A DNA stretch of 64,000 nt from Crocodylus rhombifer. Its lineage: Eukaryota > Chordata > Crocodylia > Crocodylidae. The number at the start of each line of letters is the position of its first letter. Within the stretch, counting starts at the first letter, position 1. The stretch is taken from assembly GCA_038503035.1 (NCBI GenBank), contig JAVSML010024702.1:526598-590597 (forward strand), written 5' to 3'. The translations under genes were made by a program, and so were the position numbers. Positions 11,741-23,579 of this stretch are shown here, one piece after another. The notes under the pieces were generated by a model. It ran no database searches and had not been told where the DNA came from. It was given only the letters and a program-made list of their open reading frames with translations.

Positions 11741-11990
11741 CTTAAAAAATATATCTTAGGAAGCTTTAGGGTTGAAAACCCCTTTGTCAGGCTGAGGAAG
11801 TACCTGCAGTTGGTCCTAGATGGAAGTACTAGAAAAGAAGCCAGAGGCTGGCCTGGCCCACAAAGCAGGCAAGAAAGCCAGTCAGTGAAAATGGAAATGG
11901 AGGCATCAAGGGATGAAGGACAGGCTGAGGGCAGGGGGGATGGTGGGGAAGGGGGATGTAGCAGTGCAGGTAAAAGTGCAGAGGTACCTA
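11741..11990 (-). mobile_element. Probable Penelope-like element fragment, antisense
   Basis: Read on the minus strand it contains CCAACTGCAGGTACTTCCTC, CAGCCTGACAAAGGGG and AAAGCTTCCTAAGATAT in that order, matching the plus-strand copy at 40940-41142. The core resembles a hammerhead ribozyme, which Penelope-like retroelements are known to carry. No protein-coding part is visible, so the family assignment is an inference. It lies inside the hAT insertion. Confidence 0.5.
11761..11790 (-). ncRNA. Decayed hammerhead-ribozyme-like core
   Basis: On the minus strand, CTGACAA is followed by a GGGTT/AACCC hairpin and then TAAAGC. This is the layout of a hammerhead core (CUGANGA, stem II, GAAA) with two changes, both explicable as CpG decay. 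Self-cleavage is unlikely because core positions are mutated. Confidence 0.45.
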
Positions 11991-12053
11991 GGGAGTCAGA
12001 TGTCTGGTAGGTCGCAGTGTGCCAGAATTCCACTGCCTATTCGCACAGCCCTA

Positions 12054-12830
12054 CTAGTTTGTCCTGTAGGGGTCCTATGCTACCCTGCGCCTTCTTTTTA
12101 CCTCCTATATACCTGAAGAAGGACTTGTTGTTGTCTTTATTTTTTGTTCCCAACCTGAGTTCCATTTCTGCTTTGGGCTTTTTGACTGCCTCCCTGCAAG
12201 TGCAGGTGAAGTAGGTATACTCTGCCTTGGTAACTACCCTCTGCTTCCACAGCCTATATACCTCTTTTTGTGCCCCTAGGCTTTCCTGGATTTCCATATT
12301 CAGTCAAAACGGTTTCTTGGCCCTTTTGCACCCTTTCCTGTGCAACGAGATTGTCTCCTTCTGCACTCAAAGTATTGCTCCCTTTAGGAATGACCACCCT
12401 TCCTGGACTCCCATCTCACCAATGCCCCTGTTCTTCAGCACCTCACTAACTAATTTCTTGAGCACACTGAAGTTAGTGTTTCTGAAGTCTAACACTTCTG
12501 CCCTACTGGTTACCTTTCCAGCCCCACACCAGATAGTGAATTCAATCAAGGGACGGTCACTGTTCCCTAGGTTACCTTGTGTCTGTAGATCCCCTACCCA
12601 GTCATCCCCTGGAGCCAACACCAAGTACAGTAAGGTGTTTCTTCCTGTGTTAGGTGAAGGTCCTGTATGCAGGTTAAGAACCTATGTGAATGGGTGGATC
12701 TAGCTGACTGGTCCTCCCAGCAGATGCCAGGGTAGTTTAGGTCACCCATGACAACTATGTCCCTTGACCATATGGTCTCTGAGAGCTGTCTTGACAATTC
12801 CAGGTCCAGCTGTGGTGTTGAGGAAATAGC
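12054..12830 (-). pseudogene. Antisense CR1 ORF2, endonuclease part
   Basis: Minus-strand translation gives the apurinic/apyrimidinic-type endonuclease of CR1 in several frames: VVMGDLNYPGICWEDQS (about 12750) with the conserved GDLN, DLHLTQE (about 12660), NLGNSDRPLIEFTI (about 12560), where the family's catalytic SDH has become SDR, then the linker KDNNKSFFRYIGGKKK (about 12120). It joins, across the hAT insertion, to the reverse-transcriptase part at 9330-10433. The first third of the endonuclease is missing at the right end. Frameshifts and the lost His make it a dead copy. Confidence 0.88.
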
Positions 12831-15745
12831 ACAGAGCTTGGGTTGCTTTCTCAGGGTCTGGCAAAAGATTTCAGGGTTTGATTTAACTGTTTATTATTTA
12901 TGTACTTGGTTGTTTTATGGTTTATGTTGTTTCCCGTGGAAACAAGTTGCCCCAGGGGAAATAAAACTGTGCTTTGAAAAGTGACAACGTGCTACACATC
13001 CCATTAGGGTCTCTTATATGGGTGGAGTAGAAGAGATTTTTGTTCTTTGAAATTAACTAGAACAGGACATAGCAGGTTCATTATGTGAAGGTAAAAGTAC
13101 TGAACCAAAGTAGAAGGAAGTGTAGCTGGTTAACTTGGCATGATCACCTCTTCTTTGGAATGGAAATAGGCCTTTCAAATTAGCAACCATTAATTACTGT
13201 AGCTCAGCATAAAACCACGTGATGCAACAAGGTTTCATCAAAGACACAAAAGGCCTGAAGGAAATGCCTGTGTTTAAATCCCAAAGATAAGCAACAGGCT
13301 TCCAACAGAATTATTATACAAAATAAAATTAAAGTCCAAAGCCAGAAACAACTGGAGAGCATGGCATAGAGACATCAGCGAACAGATGTTGTTGTAAAAT
13401 GTCATTTCTATTCTATGAAAAATTCCAACATTTTTAAATTTGTTTTCAATCTAAATTAGAAGAAAACTCAAAGTTCAAAATTTCTCAGTGGGCAGAAATT
13501 TTAAAAAAAGTAATTAAACAGTGTTAAATAATTCAGTTTAATATCAAAATACTATAATACAAAATATGCTGGTATATTAAAATTAAAATTGATATTTTAA
13601 TGTAATATAACAAACAAAGCAAATTAATTGATGTATTCACATGAAACATGCCAGTTTCCAGGAAGCTGCATCTTCAGGTGGAAAACTCTGTTAAATATTT
13701 TTGACCCATTCTGAAAATGAGCATATGCTGATTTGAATGAGTTTGAGTCTCAGAGAGTTCAGAGCAACAGCCAGATTTCTCCAAAGGGCAGAGGCATTTA
13801 GATCTAAATTTTCAGTTGGAGCTATCCTCTAGAAGTGATTAAATGTCATACCGACCTTAGTACTGTCTCATATGAATTAGATCATAGAGCTTTTCCATTT
13901 TAAGAAGCCAGTTCAAACTTGGCAAAGACAAGGAAGACAGATCCTTCTAATTAAGGAAGTAGCCTTCTACAGATAGCGTTGAATCTGCAAGAGCCTCCAG
14001 GGGTCACACTAGCTCCTTCATAGCCATCCCCTCTTGCTGCTTAATGAGGAGCCACACCGCTACTTCCTAAACCGCCAGCAGGAATCAGAGAGGGGTAGTG
14101 CAACTGCATCCTTACACTCCCCCGATCCACTTCTGTACATGTAACTGTGTGAACTAAGTACCAAAACCTTGGCCTGGCAAGATGCAAAAGGAGGAGGGAC
14201 CTTCCCAGCACAGTATGCTCGACACCACGCTACAGGTTAGTCATTATCTAATACCTTCCTTGAATGAAATTAATAGGTTCAGTCAGAAAAACTACGACTC
14301 AGTAGTTCTGCAAAAGTTGGACTGTATTAGATTTGGTACTGAATGTACCCAAACTGACTCTTGAATACTGGGAAGTTTGCAGATGCTGCCACAGAAAGAA
14401 ACATTATGCAAAACTATGCAAAGAAAATGCTGTGCATGCAGTCACAGAAACTGATAATACACATAGCAGGTTAACTGTTCATGGGAATAGTGGCCCCCAC
14501 AAAATAAAGAAAACTAACTGTAGAATTAAATGGAGATCCTCACCTTGTTAAACCCAATAGAGCAGAGGTCATCAAGGTTTTCTGGTGGTTGGAAAAGGGG
14601 ATTCGGAATGACCCAGCTTGGGTCTAAGCTGGATGGGCACTAGGATCCAGGCACTTCCACTGCTTCTCCCTGCCATCTGACTGTGGTGCATGACCTGGGA
14701 AACTCCCTTTTACCAGAGCCCATGTCAACAGACTTCAGCAAGGTGCAGAGAGATCTCCTCTGCCCAAGCCTTGGGTGTCTGACTGTGGCATTGTGTTGGC
14801 AAAACCTCCTGCTACATAATGACACCAAAGCCACAGCTCCATGGGCCAGATCCAAAGGTCCCATGCATTTGATTTATTCCATGGGAGTAGGCTGTTGGTC
14901 CTGCCATAGAAGAACTTGAAGTACTACTGAAAAAGGCATTCCTGGAAATCAAGGTTACATTTCAGACAGAGAACTGAAGTCATATCAGCAGTAAACAGTA
15001 ATGTTGTTAGTAACTGGAAAATGGTCTGTAGAATGTAAGTATAAAGGTTTGGAAAGACTACGTGATGTAGTGATCATGGGTTTAGAAGCTCTCCTGCTTG
15101 TGAAAGGTTTATACTGGTTAAACACATAAAATAGAGATCTCTTGCTATTGTAAACATGAAATAGAAAATAATGAACCTAGGTAAAAAAACAGTTTCAACT
15201 AGGAAGCACAGGATTCGTGTTTAAATCCTGGGGTAACAACTGCTGCTCCACCCATGAAAATTCCTTTAGTCAGATTGCCTAGTGCAGGTTCTTGCAGGCA
15301 CTCACATGTATGGGGAATTCAGAAGTTACAGGGAAGCTATTGTACTAGTTGACTGGATAAGTGGAATGATGGTATTAGAAAATCAACACAGTCTCTAAGA
15401 ATAAGCCTAGTTCCAGAGAAATCTAATAAAACTGGAGAAAAAGTACTCAGCCTTGGAAAGAATTAATTCAAGGAATGGGTGCAGAAAAGCACTTTCATTT
15501 GGGAAACACACCCTTAATAAGAAAAATCCTAGCAACACTACATTTGATAGGCACTGTTTTCTGAAATGGTCTCTTGCTGTCTCTAGCTTACTACAAATGC
15601 TTCACAAGTTGGTAGTAAAGAAGTTTACAAGGAGGTGGTCCATGAAAAAAAACCCATTTGAAATGTCATGAAGCCCCACACAACGATGTTAGAGACAAAA
15701 TATCTGGGGAAGTATTATATTTACAAGAGTAGCATTTATTTACTT
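12831..15745. other. No recognised gene or element
   Basis: Largely AT-rich, especially 13380-13640, with no clear repeat. About 15190-15240 (GGATTCGTGTTTAAATCCTG) slightly resembles a SINE or tRNA B box, too weakly to call. Short open frames resemble nothing known. Confidence 0.45.
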
Positions 15746-15753
15746 ATGTATAG

Positions 15754-16829
15754 TAGGGTGGTGTGAAGCTTCAGGTGATGATTCAATTCGGAGGAGATTC
15801 AGCCTGAGTCAGGGGCTGAATCTCTGAATCTGAATCAAATCGGGGGACTAATTTAAAGGCTCAAATTTATTCAAAGCTCTCCGAATCTTCACAAAATATT
15901 CGGAGAGCTTTGATGATTTGGACCATCCCCGATGGTTGCAGTAGGGAGCTGCAGCCACTTGGGACTGGCATGTACTAGGACTGTGGGGGTGGGGGGCTGG
16001 GGGAGGGGACCATGGAGGGACCTCTGCCAGTCTCCCCAATTCCCCCTGCTCCCCTGCTCCCCCAGCTCTCAGACCCCCCAATCCCCCCCATTCCCCCAGG
16101 CCCCCCATGGCTGCCCCCACCCGCTCCAGCTCCTGGTACTTTGAAAAAAAAAAGCCCCAGTGCTCACTGGATGTTGGCAGGCCGCCATCCACTGCCTCAC
16201 ACTGCATGGGGAGCTCTGCACAAGCCCCCTAACCCTCCCCTTGCTCCTCCACCCCTCCCATGGGTGCCCCAGCTCTGGACCTATAAGAAAAATAAAAACA
16301 AGAAAAGACCTGGGACTCACCACTCCTGGTGCAGCCTCAGGGCTTCAGGGGCTCATGCAGATCCCCCCCATGTGGTGCAGGGCAGTGGCAGGGAGTGGGG
16401 AATCACCTTCCGCTGGCAGAAGCAGTGAGTCTGGGGGTTTTCTTGTTTGTTTGTTTTTTTCTTAAAGGGCTGGAGCTGGCTTGGGCAGGGCATCTGTGGG
16501 GGGGCTGGGGGAGCAGGAGGGGGTTGGGGGGCTCATGCAGAGGCCCCCGTGCAACATGGGGCAGTGGGGATCACCCCCCACCTGACAGCACCCAGTGAGT
16601 CGGGGCTTTTTTTTTAACAGGAGCCGGGAGCTGGGGCGGGTAGGGCAGCCATTGCCAAGCTGAGAGCATGGGCAGAGGATGAGCCTGGCCTGGCTGGTTC
16701 AGAGATTTGGAGATTCACGGCAGCCGAATCTCCGAATCAGATTCGGCTGAATCGAACCGGGACAGTGATTCGACTCACCAAATCCAAATCCAAATCTGAA
16801 GCAAATACTAGCCACCTCGCACAGGCCTA
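15754..16829. mobile_element. Complete nonautonomous hAT element with 8-bp duplication
   Basis: The ends are TAGGGTGGTGTGAAGC and, in complement, TAGGCCTGTGCGAGGTG. The octamer ATGTATAG flanks it perfectly on both sides (15746-15753 and 16830-16837), the signature of hAT transposition. Subterminal regions are rich in GATTCGG/CCGAATC words in both orientations. The GC-rich interior is shared with the copy at 5364. At 1076 bp and without a transposase frame it would have depended on an autonomous relative. Confidence 0.85.
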
Positions 16830-16837
16830 ATGTATAG

Positions 16838-18120
16838 TGCATGGACCAGTCCAAGGAACTCAGAACAGAACACAGATATAGCATGGTCTGATGAGAGTCC
16901 AGCAGACAAAGGCTCTTACTTCCATGATCTGAGGTGTGAGGCCTCTATGGTAGCCCATTTCCCTAGGAAAATCACAATTTTACTTTCAGACTTAGCAGCT
17001 CCCACGTAAAGCCTGCACTAATTTCATTGGGTTGATTTCACCCTAATGTTTCACATAAGTCTCAGGCAGGTGCTTCTGGACCAATCAGCAGCTTTTCTAT
17101 CTTTAATGATATTTAAAACATGTCTTTCTGCCCATCATGCAAATGCCAACCTTTTGTAACAGCATTCTAAACCTTGCCTGTGACTTTATCTGCATTCCTG
17201 ACTTTGTTATAGTGAAAGGAAGTGTTGTCAGTTCTAGAAACACAAAGGCGTAGGGCCCGATGTTGTGCCAAGGGTGATTAATTCAGTTATTACCAGTAGC
17301 GTCAGGTACACCAGCTGTTGTTGCCAGTCACCCATGTCCCCTATTTCTGTGTGTTTCTTTTTCAGATGGACCCACTCTGATTGAAACCGATAAAAAATCA
17401 GTAGAAGAACTTAGTTTGTTGAACCAACCAATATAGATGGTGACTTGAATGGACAAGCCCAGGGAGCATGTAGCTCTAGAAGAATGCTACAGCTAAGGGT
17501 GAGCAACTGTATGAAGGACAGGGGACAGTGAAAAGTGCCCTCCTCCAAGCACAGTCCCCATCCCAATGGAGTCAACAGACAACTTTCCGGCACTAGATAC
17601 TATAAAGAGTTTGTGGAGGACCCAACACCAGAATTTGCTCTGGAACTGGAAAATATCATCAAATCCTTCCCATGCCAGCTTGAGGAAAAGCTACTTCCAT
17701 TTATCCCCCAGTCTCCCAGCCCAGGGACTTTTTATATGCTCCCAAATATCCACTAAATAACCCTGGCAGACCCATCATATTGAAGTATATTGAAGTATGG
17801 TAACCTCACTGGCCATGTCCAGATGAGTGTGGATGTTTGGTTCCCCAGAGACAAATAGCAGTGGCGCACCTTGCACCACAGCTACTTGTCCCCAAAGAAC
17901 ACACATGTCATGTGCACTTTGGTGAGCAGCAAGTTACCCCAAGGGCAGTAGGGGAGGCTGGGGCCAGTACAGCCTTACCTGGGGCCTCCCAGGGCTGCAG
18001 CTACAACGAACCTGCTGTGCGGAGCCTGGATGGCAGCAGAGCAGGGCTCTGGGTAGTCGAGCTCTGTTTGTCAGCTGTGCGCACTGCCCATGCATGTGCC
18101 GCTCCAATTTTTTTCCCACG
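16838..18120. other. No recognised feature
   Basis: Mixed sequence with short open frames only. I see no conserved coding segment and no transposon termini. Confidence 0.4.
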
Positions 18121-18160
18121 GGTTTTTTTGACCCCTGGATATCCCTGGGTCAAAAAAACC
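18121..18160. repeat. 40-bp palindrome centred on GATATC
   Basis: The arms GGTTTTTTTGACCC (18121-18134) and GGGTCAAAAAAACC (18147-18160) are perfect complements. The centre is CTGGATATCCCT, itself largely symmetric. It could extrude as a cruciform or mark fused element ends. The parent element is unknown. Confidence 0.85.
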
Positions 18161-19019
18161 AGTCCACAGCACAGAAGTAGAAGAAGTAAAGAAATGAAAC
18201 AAGTTTAGGAAATGAATAAAAAAAACCCTAACTTTTTAATGATTTACCTCCTGTGGGGAAAAAAGGCAAAGTGTGACTTTGTATTATTTTCTCTCACTTA
18301 GACAGAAAAGCTCAGAAGTGAGAGAGAGTGTGATTTTTTTAAAGTGAAAGTGCTGTTTTTTCTAAACTTACTTGTTATTTCTTAAAATGTGTTACTTCTC
18401 TCGCTATGTAATCATTTTTTAATACTTGTGGAAAAAAGTAAAAAGAAAAGAAAAAAGTATCAATCAAATAAAAAAACAAAACATCAAACAGAAAAGGTTA
18501 GAATTTTGCCAAAATTCAAATGTTTTAAAATATCAAAAAGTTATCCCCCCAGCCCCCAAATATTTTTTGGACTTTTTCCAAAACATTAAAAAACAAGCAA
18601 ACCCTAAAAACAAAACAACCCCTCCATCCCCCACCCCCCATCGTTCATGAAACCAAATTTTCAAGAAAAACATGTTTTTTCCTAAAAATTGGAGCAGATA
18701 ATACTTAGTTCTATACAGTTCTAGCATGGCTGGAGTTGCTGCTAATGCCTTATTGTTTGAGTTTGTATTCGCAGGGGTAGAACTGAGATGAAAAGGTATG
18801 TTCTCAAACTTCACCAAGCAAAATAATCTCTACTTATCAGTCCCCTGGGGACAATAGTAACTACCTTCTTATGATATCTCTGGTGAGTAGTTGTTAAGTG
18901 AAACTAAAAGTCACTACCAAGGCAATTAGACTTTCATTTTTTCCAGTTTTGATACATTATACTTTGCAACTTTGATACACTAATTACTGTATGAGCCAGA
19001 GCAACCTCTCCTATCTATG
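18161..19019. other. AT-rich stretch without a recognised feature
   Basis: Contains A-rich and T-rich runs (about 18420-18620) and a run of C near 18545. No gene or mobile element is seen. Confidence 0.45.
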
Positions 19020-21515
19020 AGGGGAAAGCTTGACTGTTCTCCAACTGAACATTGAAGGCTATACCTCACTCAAGCAATCAGTGCTGGAACACATCACCAG
19101 GGAAATGAAACCACATACAGTCCTTTTACAAGAAACACATAGAGCATCCATGGAAGGTGAAGCCCTCAGACACTACAGAGCCTGCAAAGTCCTTGCAAAC
19201 TCTGTGGCCAGCAGGATCCATGGCCTTGCTACCTTCATCTGAAATGACCTGCACCAAGGGACTTAATACCTCCCAGAGTGCAATAGAAGGGAGTGCTGTC
19301 CAGGTCAATGACATAATCATTGTCAATATATGCAAACCACCCTCTGCCATGCTATCGGTCACATCCCTACCTATTTACAACCAGATGACCTTATGTGCAG
19401 GGGACTTCAATTGTCCAGATCAAGGCTGAGGATACTCCATTAATAGCAGCAACAGATAATGTTTGTCTCTGGGCAAGCCTTAATGACACAACCCCCATAT
19501 ATGACCCAAAAGAGCCATGTACCTTCCACTCTGGACATTGGGACATTCAGACAAATGCAGATCATGCCTGATGGGAGGGCGACACAAGTAAAATACCAAT
19601 AAGAAAAGTATTTGACAAGTTTCTATCATCTCAGTACAGACCCTCACTTATCAACACTGACAATATGATTTTTCAGCCCACCCTACCCAGCCCAACCCCA
19701 AGACAGAACTTCATCAGAAGGTGGATTTGAAGAAATACCAAAGGTTGACCAGTGGAAGAGCAAACAAATTAGAGGATCCATCACACACCAACATTGATCA
19801 AGGCTACAACACATTTACAAACTGTTTAATCGAAATAGCCAAATTCTGTGTACTTAGAGGCTGCAGAAGCTGTTATGTATCATGGTGGGACAAGCAGTAT
19901 GAACAGCTCCTTAACATCATCAAGCAATGCAGTGACCCTGTAACTGTAAGAAGAACTACAGAACATCTGGCTACCACATTGAATAATATAAAAAAAGAGA
20001 GATGGATCACTACCACTGAAGGATTGGATATGACCCACTTGAGCAGACAATCATGGTTGACCATCTGTCACCTTATAGGTAAAGGCACCAAAAAAACACC
20101 TTGCTCTGTGTCAGCAAACTCCATCACAAAAATACTGTGCAACAACAGCAAGTACAGTAGCCCAAACAAGCAACACACAGAAGTGATGAGACACCTGACT
20201 AGTGAACAACTTTAATCACCCAATGTCAACCTTAATTTAACCACTCCCATCTCTAACAATGACTTTGACACAGCATTTAAAGTGATCAAGAAAGACAAGG
20301 CTGCTGGACCAAATAAGATATTCCCAGAATGTGTTACTAAGCTCGGAACCACATTGAAAAGAAAGCCTCAGAACTTCATGTATAAATAATCTAGAAAGTA
20401 ATGGACTTCCAAAAATCTGGAGGAAAGCTAATGTCATTGCTATCCTGAAGCCCAATAGACCACAAGAGGATCCAAGGAGCTACTGATCCATCTCACTTCA
20501 TACAAACTCATGAAGCTCATCATTCTGAATGGAACATCAATGATCCCCAGCTCCCAAAAGAACAAAGTGGCTTTCAGGAAAAGCAGTGTACCACTGACCA
20601 AGTTACATTACTTACATCTGACATAGGAAACAGATTTAAAATGAGCCAGAAAACAGTTGCGGTTTTTATTAACCTTACAACCACTTATGATACTATATGG
20701 CACCAAGGTCTCAAATACAAATCGCACTCTGTGATACCTGACCACAAGCTATGCACTTCCATCATGAACACGATGTCCAGAAGATCATTTAAACTCAAGA
20801 CTAGTCAAGGAGAAAAAAAGCAGAGTACAAACTCTGAAGAATGGAGTACCTCAAGGGTCAGTGCTAGGACCAATACGTTTCAGACTTTCCACATAGATCT
20901 AAGTGGTACGTGTACATTGATGCTGCTGCCATAGACAATCACATCCTTCCCTGTGAAGATACCCCAACCTACCTAGTAGTCACATTAGACCATTCCCTCA
21001 CCTATAAACATCACATGCAGAAAGTCAGCAGTAAAGTCTCTGCACAGGTATATGCCTTAAGACGTTTAGCCAGCACAACATAGGGTACCAACTTGGAAGT
21101 GCTCAGAACCCCCACACTCAGCATGGTACACACTCCAACAGAATATTCGGCTCCTGTGTGGTCCAAAAGTTGTCATACTAGAAGCTCAAAACTATACTTA
21201 ACAGTCTGCTGTGACGCATAACAGGCTGCAAAACTTACACACATAGACGTATTCCCTGTACTCTTGGGAATTAGACCAAGTGATATAAGAAGACAGACGC
21301 TAACATCATTATTGGCAATAGAGGCAAGAGAAGATGAAAATCACCCACTCCATCAACTATTAACTGATAGATGGAGGCTTAAGAGGCTTAAAAGTCATAA
21401 ATTATTTATACATGAAGCGCACAAGCTCCTGAGAGAGATTAGGGATGTTGAATCAAAATTGTGGGCAGCAGCAGAGTGGGCCCACCATCGGGAAGGATCA
21501 GACCTATTCCTTTAG
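19020..21515 (+). pseudogene. Relic of a non-CR1 LINE (Jockey-type supergroup)
   Basis: Plus-strand fragments in shifting frames follow the order of a LINE polyprotein. Endonuclease motifs are LQLNIEG (about 19040), LLQETH (about 19120), GDFNCP (about 19400) and NADHA (about 19555). A linker follows with SCYVSWWDKQYEQLL (about 19870). Reverse-transcriptase parts are KDKAAGPNKIFPE (about 20295), VFINLTTTYDTIWH (about 20660, holding the first catalytic Asp position as NLTTTYD) and NGVPQGSVLGP (about 20840, frameshifted). C-terminal parts are VTLDHSLTYKHHM (about 20980) and LRRLA (about 21060). The block that should carry the YADD active site, roughly 90 residues between PQGSVLGP and VTLD, is absent, so an internal deletion lies near 20900. 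Motif spacing and wording differ from CR1. Many stops show great age. Confidence 0.8.
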
Positions 21516-22079
21516 AATATCTTGTAGAACCTACTGTCCCAAAATGGGACAGTAGCTTCTACAAAATAATCTAAATGTAATCTGAATCCTGCTCTTGCTT
21601 GCCATCACACGGTTGCTCCACATCAGCTTCTTCAAGGTGGGGCCTGAATATGTCTATAAGTTCCTCTCTTAGGTACCTCCCAAGGGTCAACCACATTAAT
21701 GAGATATCACTCACGGTGAGTTAGGCATATCTTCAACCTGCTCCCTCTCCTTGCTTACATGAGGGTTGAAATAGGATCAAAGCTGACATTGACACCACTA
21801 AATACCTGGTTAAAGCCCTTATTCATCAGTATGGGGCATTCATAGCTTTTTTGAGTTGATATTCCAGGTGATATCTGGTTGGGATTTTTCCAGTGGACTA
21901 TTTTTATCTCAAAATATTGAGTCATGATAACTGAAGCTTGTCATGCCAGTTTTGAAAAGTAAGTTTTTTAGGGTCCAGGATGGATTTTTTGTGTATGTTT
22001 ATGAGATAAAACACACTGGAATGTATTGGAGAAGCCAGCAATTACTCTGTGGAAATGGAAAATGAAGTTTTAAATCTTT
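21516..22079. other. Flank of the LINE relic, nothing firm
   Basis: The LINE may continue for another hundred bases or more, but I cannot align it with confidence. The rest is ordinary sequence. Confidence 0.35.
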
Positions 22080-22200
22080 TGTCACCTTGTACCAGTTCAG
22101 GAGCCTGAGTCTCCCACATCCCAGGTCAGTGTCTGAACTACAAAGCTACTGGCTACTCTGAAATGTGTCAGGGCCTATCCCTTTCTCTCTTCCTATATAT
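22080..22200 (-). mobile_element. tRNA-derived SINE copy, antisense
   Basis: The minus strand reads GTAGCTTTGTAGTTCAGACA, ACCTGGGATGTGGGAGACTC, then AGGCTCCTGAACTGG. These resemble an A-box region, a spacer and a B-box region. The ACCTGGGATRTGGGARAC block is shared with the copy at 42650. Confidence 0.55.
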
Positions 22201-23190
22201 TTTTCCACTCAAAAATGTTGAAAGCTCTTAATTTCATCCTGATACAGAACAGGAAAATATCTGTGAACACTCCCATGGCTTGGACTCCTCCATGATCTCT
22301 AATGTCTCATGTAGGTGTCTCTACCTAAATGCATTTCCATATGTAATCAGGGAAGGGTTGAGTCTGCCATATATCCCTTAATATAGATTATGCTCTCTCT
22401 TTTCTTCATTCACTTGTGTTGAATTGTGCATTGTCCATGAGACATACTGCAGGTCATGAAATGTTTGCTGAAGGAAAGTTGGCAACAAGTCTTCAACAAA
22501 TGAGAAATAAATAGCACATTGTTTAAAACAGATCCTATAGTATGCATCCTGTTTGCTCCCCTTCCAGGTGATGTTTTTCCAAAATGATCCTAACTTAAGA
22601 GGACTTCATCAAATAATTGCAAATGGCTCCAATCAGCAATATGATAACATTCATTTAATCCTAGTGTTTCCTAAAATCTCGGTAGCATAACTAGGGATTG
22701 GTGAGAAAGGGCATAAACCTGGGTGCTAATTAAGGGAGGCTGAGGAGTGGGGATGGGGAAAAAGTCCTTTCTCTGAAGTAAGCATATATTGAACACAGCA
22801 ATTTGCAAATCATACAATGGGGAGCTACCAAAAATCTTCGCCTAAGCTAAGATACAGCCTAGTAAAACACAGCATACACAGCTTACTCTAATTTGAAATG
22901 TAAACCAGGAGACAATAATTGGTTTTACTAATCCTGAGGGCAGAGTGTCTCCTTACAGCCAGGCATTCAGAAAAGCATTATTTAGGTATTCCCAGCTTTT
23001 ACTTGTTCTGCGTTATAATGTAAATGTAGCTCTCTGCATTCTGTGGTGAAGCTGTCTGCAACTTCCCTTAACTACATCTCCAGCATGTGTGGTGATGATT
23101 GTCAGATCCTTGCCAACACTTCCCACCTCTCAGTCTGGTCCTGCAGATCTTATGTCTAGGTTCACAGGTGCATCCCTGCCTGGCTGCAGC
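22201..23190. other. No recognised feature
   Basis: AT-rich, apparently unique sequence. No coding segment or transposon end recognised. Confidence 0.45.
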
Positions 23191-23192
23191 CA

Positions 23193-23239
23193 TCCCCGCC
23201 CCCCGCCCCCCACACACACACCACCACCACCACCACCCC
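23193..23239. repeat. C-rich, (CA)n and (CCA)n simple repeats
   Basis: A run of C with interspersed G leads into about five CA units and then about six CCA/CAC units. The sequence is low-complexity. Confidence 0.95.
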
Positions 23240-23579
23240 AGGGTTCTGGGGGAGAGAGGGGACAGATGAAGGAATTAACTCCTGTCCCTGCCTGGCTTCA
23301 GGCAAGCTGTTGAGGTGTGGCTGGGGCTGGCAAACCCCAGCTTTGGTCCCCAGGGTTTCCCAGTGGAGAGGATGCAATGGGGGAGGGGACAGAAGGAGAA
23401 ATTTGCCTCAGGGGCCTTGGTAGGCCAGCATCTGGCCACACCTTGCCCCTGCCCCTGCTCCTGCTAGAGAGCAGAGGGAAGGGCCAGCCAGCTCACTGGA
23501 GCAGAGCTCCACCCAGCACAGAGAGCATGCTGGGATGCAGGGGAAGTCTGATTTAGCTTAAACCAGCAAGGAGTCTGGA
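23240..23579. other. GC-rich stretch without a recognised gene
   Basis: Purine-rich GC-rich DNA open in several frames, leading into the inverted-repeat element at 23580. It may be part of the same or an adjacent repeat; no family recognised. Confidence 0.35.

Larger units (their letters stand above)
10434..12053. mobile_element. hAT-family element inserted in antisense CR1
   Basis: It separates two consecutive parts of one CR1 ORF2. The left end reads TACGCCTGTGCAAATAG and the complement of the right end reads TAGGGCTGTGCGAATAG, a good inverted-repeat pair matching the family end TAGGSCTGTGCGAA. The flanking octamers CTAATTGC (10426-10433) and CTAGTTTG (12054-12061) match at 5 of 8 positions, consistent with a decayed 8-bp hAT duplication. 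No transposase remains. The interior holds tandem repeats and an antisense Penelope-like fragment. Confidence 0.75.
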
